From Butyriboletus loyo (lineage: Eukaryota > Basidiomycota > Agaricomycetes > Boletales > Boletaceae), in NCBI GenBank assembly GCA_038093515.1, contig JBBPSI010000099.1, positions 1 through 64,000 on the forward strand: DNA of 64,000 nucleotides, in the 5' to 3' direction. The notes under the pieces are model-generated. The model was not told where the DNA came from and did no database searches. It worked only from the letters and a program-made list of their open reading frames with translations. A program made the position numbers and the translations under genes. Every line of letters starts with the position of its first letter. Position 1 is the stretch's first letter. This document shows positions 60,624 to 64,000 of the stretch, piece after piece.

Positions 60624-61359
60624 ATCACACGGTGAACGAGAGAAGTAGGCCTTCAGCCGCACATTGCGTTCACCTTGCGATGTTCTCCGAGGACACTTGA
60701 AAGCCGTCAGCATTTCACCAAGGCATCCCAGAGGTAGCGGAGGGCGCCGCGTTGTGTTTTCAACACGACCGAGGAGCGCAATGCGAGAGAGGGGCGGCGC
60801 GCTTTCGATCGAGAGCGCGAACTATGGTGGTGTACGTAGCTGATGCCCGCAGAGGTGAAACCTGAGATCAGTGTGTGGTCGAGTCAGAATTAATAGCATC
60901 AAGCAGGTGGTGGACACACACTAGCGCACGCAAAGTACCGTCAGTCTATTGCCGCCTCTCCGCGAGGTACCACAACACTTCGTGTGAATTAAACTTGACA
61001 GGTCGAGACGCTCGAACACCCATAGCTACTATCCACATCGATTATTCGCACCGCCGTACTACGCTATCTCGAATGCGGTCGTACTACAGGCGAGGCGCTG
61101 TCCCCAACTGACATCTGATCGGCATTTAGGAAGCACACGAGGACTCCGTGCTGTGTTCAACGTCAAAATGAACCGATCATCGCCTTGAACTCAAGCCAAA
61201 CATGATCCGGTGGTATTGGGAAGTAACTCATGATTGCGGACCAAGATCTGAATCTAGCTAGGCATCGCCAATGCGACAGGAAATGCATTTCGGTCGGTTA
61301 GACGATGTCGATGTAATTAAAGTATAATAAATAACGAGACAAGTTCCGTTGGCACAACA
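60624..61359. other. Intergenic region between the dioxygenase and the GTPase pair
   Basis: No supported gene; one short plus-strand frame (60875-61111) shows nothing recognisable. Confidence 0.4.
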
Positions 61360-62679
61360 TTACTGTAGGAAGGCAGAACCGTCAAACACGAATCGGGACA
61401 TACAGATCAAGGCAACGATGAGAGCACCACACACGAAGAGCTTGTCGTACTTGGGCCCCGCATGGTTCCTCAGGCTTTCCCTCTCCATCTTTTGGCGTTC
61501 CAACAACGTACGTTCTTGGGCTAGTTGCGCTTCAGCTCGCCCTCGCTCGGCCTCTGCGAGTTCCCGAGCCCTGCGCTCCTCGCCGAGCAGTCGTGTCCTG
61601 AGTTCAGCTTCCGCCTTCTGCGCTGAGAACCCTTTCTTATACTGACGATTCTCGTTCTCGAGTCGGGAATTTTCCATCGCAAAGTTCGTGACCATCTGCT
61701 CGAGGTCGTGTCGAATGCGCTCTATCTTCTCCAGAGAGTTCTTGGCTTTTTCCTCCAGTGTCTCCCCGGTCTCGTCTTTGGCGAGTGCTGCTGCACCTAT
61801 CCCTTCGTGTAGCTCTCCAAATGCCATTGCATGATGCCCAGCCTGGCCTGTCAGTTCACGCACAGCACCTGCGCCCGTGATGGTGTGAGTAATTTTCGAT
61901 CTCTGATCAAACGAGTCTCCTTGGGCAGGAGGAACTGTGGGCTCCCGATTGATCAAGTGACGAAGAACCGCGTGTGCCGATGCCTGAGAGCCATCGTGGT
62001 GGAGCATACGAGCCCCCTTGTCAACCGCGGGCCCGAAAAATTCGTCCTTGTGAGAAACCTCGTGTTCCCTTGCCTCACCATCGTTAGGCTCTTTCCCAGG
62101 CCACTTGTTGGTCACGATGAGGATGTCCCGGAGACTTGTATCACCGCAGAACTTGCGGAAGATGAGAAAGTTGTGCCCTGACGGTCCGCGCAGACGGTCC
62201 TCGGTGATACAGTGCATGTAAATGACACCTGCAAATTTGACTCCTTGGCAATGCCTGCGTGTGGATGAATGAAGACGTATCTGTGTCCCGGGCAACGTGT
62301 ATGTGCTTACAGTCCAGAAAAAGAATCGCTGATCAGCTTGAGAACATCTAGCACGCTTTGGGCAGTGTCGTCGAAGCCCGGAGTGTCAATCAACGTAACA
62401 GTCCGCCCGTCGAGGGAAAACGTTGATGATTTCAATTTGGTGGTGCCGCTTCCGAGCGACGTGCTGGCAGGCATGTTTGATCCGCTAGCTAGATTAATAA
62501 ACTAGATAATGAATGCTTCGTGGTTAGCTATCAAGTATTCGGCCGGAAGAGACCATATGCACAGTCGATTTCCCGCTTCCAGTGACTCCTATGACACTGG
62601 ATGCAAATTCAGGATTCCATCAATCAAGTAGCTGGAGACGGACGTACGCAATCGCCACAGTTTGCCCGCGCGAGGCCAT
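61360..62679 (-). CDS. AIG1-like P-loop GTPase with coiled coil and tail anchor
   Basis: The first small exons give MASRGQTVAIA, then VIGVTGSGKSTVHM (P-loop), then LINLASGSNMPASTSLGSGT and VTLIDTPGFDDTAQSVLDVL (switch/G3). The main exon reads AGVIYMHCITEDRLRGPSGH, ILIVTNKWPGKE (G4-like NKW) and HHDGSQASAHAVLRHLI. A long heptad-rich region (EKIERIRHDLEQMVTNFAME; LLGEERRARELAEAERGRAE) follows. The C-terminal hydrophobic helix (LFVCGALIVALICM) suggests anchoring in a membrane with the GTPase in the cytosol. The family is the fungal branch of AIG1/IMAP/toc-like GTPases, often expanded in basidiomycetes; plant and animal relatives act in immunity, but the fungal role is unknown. No frame break seen. 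Confidence 0.85.
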
Positions 62680-63227
62680 GATACCTCTGCTTAGTCAGGA
62701 GGTTAAAAGGCTCTAGGATAGCAACTTGGGTGGCCGGGCGAAGTGCTGGAAAGGTGGACACAAGTCACCTTATATCACCGTATTCCGTGGGCGAGGCGTG
62801 GTTTCCACCTCCTTAATATTGCCTGAGCAGCACTCAGGAGAGACACGCGAAGTCCTTGCTGTTTCGAAGATCGAAATGAGCCAATCATAGCCTCAGACCC
62901 TTGGATAGGGACAATACTAACAGTTTCCTGTAAGATGTCCTGTCTGCGGCGTCGTGGCAAAGTAATAACGCTCAAACATTACTGTATCGTGGACTGGCGC
63001 GAACGCACACGCGACTGTGGCTGCGACGAAATGCAAAAAAATCGCGTTGATTAGAAGACGGAAGGAGAGTCGAGTCGCCAGCTGGTGGTTCTGGACATTT
63101 TATTATGTGATATTGCACGATATTGGTTGTGGCTAGAATTGCGATTGAGCCACCTCAAGCGGTGGCCTGATCCTTCGTTACGTATAGGAAATAGCAGTCA
63201 GAAACTACAGCATCTCTGCAGCATACC
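62680..63227. other. Intergenic region between the two GTPase genes
   Basis: It contains the upstream region of the 61360-62679 gene. The block near 62780-62920 resembles 61110-61210 (GAGACACGCGAAGTCC... against GAGGACTCCGTGCTGTG...; AAATGAGCCAATCATAGCCT against AAATGAACCGATCATCGCCT), which suggests duplication of the whole unit. No gene. Confidence 0.45.
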
Positions 63228-64000
63228 TTACATGTATATATTACCCCTCCTTCGCCTACGTGACGTCTCCTCAATCCGGCGCAATTCTACTTGATACTCG
63301 TTCGCAAGCCTTGTTACCTTGTCCTGGGCCTCTTGCAACTCTGCCTTGGCAGCTTGAACTTCTTCCTGGAGTTCTTCTTGCGTCTCCTCGTCCCTGTCTC
63401 GCTCCGCCTCCGCCATCTCCTCAATCAAAGTGTCCAGCTTCTTCTGACGTTGGGCTACTAGTTCTGACATTAGCTCACGTATCTGCTTGTATACGGATGT
63501 CTGCATGATATCCACACCGCCTCCCAACTCCCGCTGGATTCGAAGAACCACGGGCGGCTTATCGACCAGACTCCGGATGATCTCAAGCGCAGACTCGCGC
63601 GTGTTGTCGTGACGCATCATTTTTGCACCTTTTTCAAGAACCGGTTTGAAGAAGATGTCCTTGGTCGCAAGTTCCCGGTATCGGGAATTGCCGACTTCTG
63701 GGGTGACCGTGTCCCACATGCCAGTGACAAGGAGGACATTGGTGTAAGCCTCTTCGCCGCAGAGTTCTTGGAACATTTTGAAACTCTGACGGGAGGAACC
63801 AGACACCTTCACGTCCGATATTCTCTGCATATAAATGACACCAGTGAGGTGTACCCCCGCCTTGTGGCTAGAGAGGCAGTAGCACCGTCAATCTTATCAC
63901 CCTTCAGGTTGGTAGCTATGGGCATACCTAGTGACGAACGATGCAGCTATAATTTTCCATATGTCACTGTCCGACAGGGTAGTATCACCAAAGCCCGGAG
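63228..64000 (-). CDS. AIG1-like P-loop GTPase, second copy (5' part beyond window)
   Basis: The last bases encode PGFGDTTLSDSDIWKIIAAS, the G3 region, so the P-loop exons are outside the window. After an intron, HKAGVHLTGVIYMQRISDVK, FQELCGEEAYTNVLLVTGMW (NKxD position replaced by TGMWD) and RHDNTRESALEIIRSLVDKP follow the same plan as the neighbouring gene. The C-terminal region is a strongly charged coiled coil (TLIEEMAEAERDRDEETQEE) ending in a basic SRRRRRGNIYM. It lacks the hydrophobic tail anchor of the neighbour. A tandem paralogue in the same orientation. Confidence 0.85.

Overview
The window reads as nuclear DNA of a filamentous basidiomycete, most likely an Agaricomycete. Genes are split by many introns of about 45-65 bp. 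Recognisable families are typical of mushroom-forming fungi: Crinkler-type ubiquitin-like domains, DUF6533 membrane proteins, AIG1-like GTPases, GH37 trehalase and Ty3/gypsy chromodomain elements. All calls come from reading the sequence and from family knowledge; no search was run.

Layout. 1-14 kb is a repeat island. It holds the 3' end of a Ty3/gypsy element with its LTR, then a large decayed gene (AT-hook plus Ulp1-like protease) cut by two solo LTRs with intact 5-bp target duplications. These are followed by a strand-switching GTGTAG minisatellite, a non-LTR-like repeat with 285-bp monomers, and a 69-bp minisatellite. 15.7-30.3 kb is a Crinkler locus in which a ~2.3-2.4 kb segment occurs twice in inverted orientation. 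Each arm carries the 5' part of a Crinkler gene running toward the other arm, plus fragments of ubiquitin and the plasma-membrane H+-ATPase; the right arm is followed by a SKN7 receiver-domain fragment. The right-hand Crinkler gene is intact: 891 residues, four ubiquitin-like domains, a PD-(D/E)XK-type nuclease and a kinase-like domain. Between the arms lie a decayed two-finger GATA factor, a tetratricopeptide-type fragment and unrecognised reading frames. 30.6-33.2 kb is again repetitive.

33.3-52.6 kb is ordinary host DNA with compact genes: secreted trehalase, an RBM25-like splicing factor, a CCDC25/Jlp2-like protein, PRMT3-like arginine methyltransferase, a membrane-anchored aspartic protease, an AKAP7/ASCC1-like 2H phosphodiesterase, Rho1 GTPase and a dual-specificity phosphatase. 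53-58.5 kb is a scrambled cluster of DUF6533 membrane-protein genes and fragments on both strands. 59-60.6 kb is an intact 2-oxoglutarate/Fe(II) oxygenase, and 61.4-64 kb holds two neighbouring AIG1-like GTPase genes with coiled-coil tails, the second cut by the window end.

The most interesting item is the Crinkler locus. Its modules sit one per exon, all introns are phase 1, and its flanks are a mosaic of copied host gene fragments. Two very small exons inferred from splice logic (7 nt at 60038 and 12 nt at 20338) also deserve checking.
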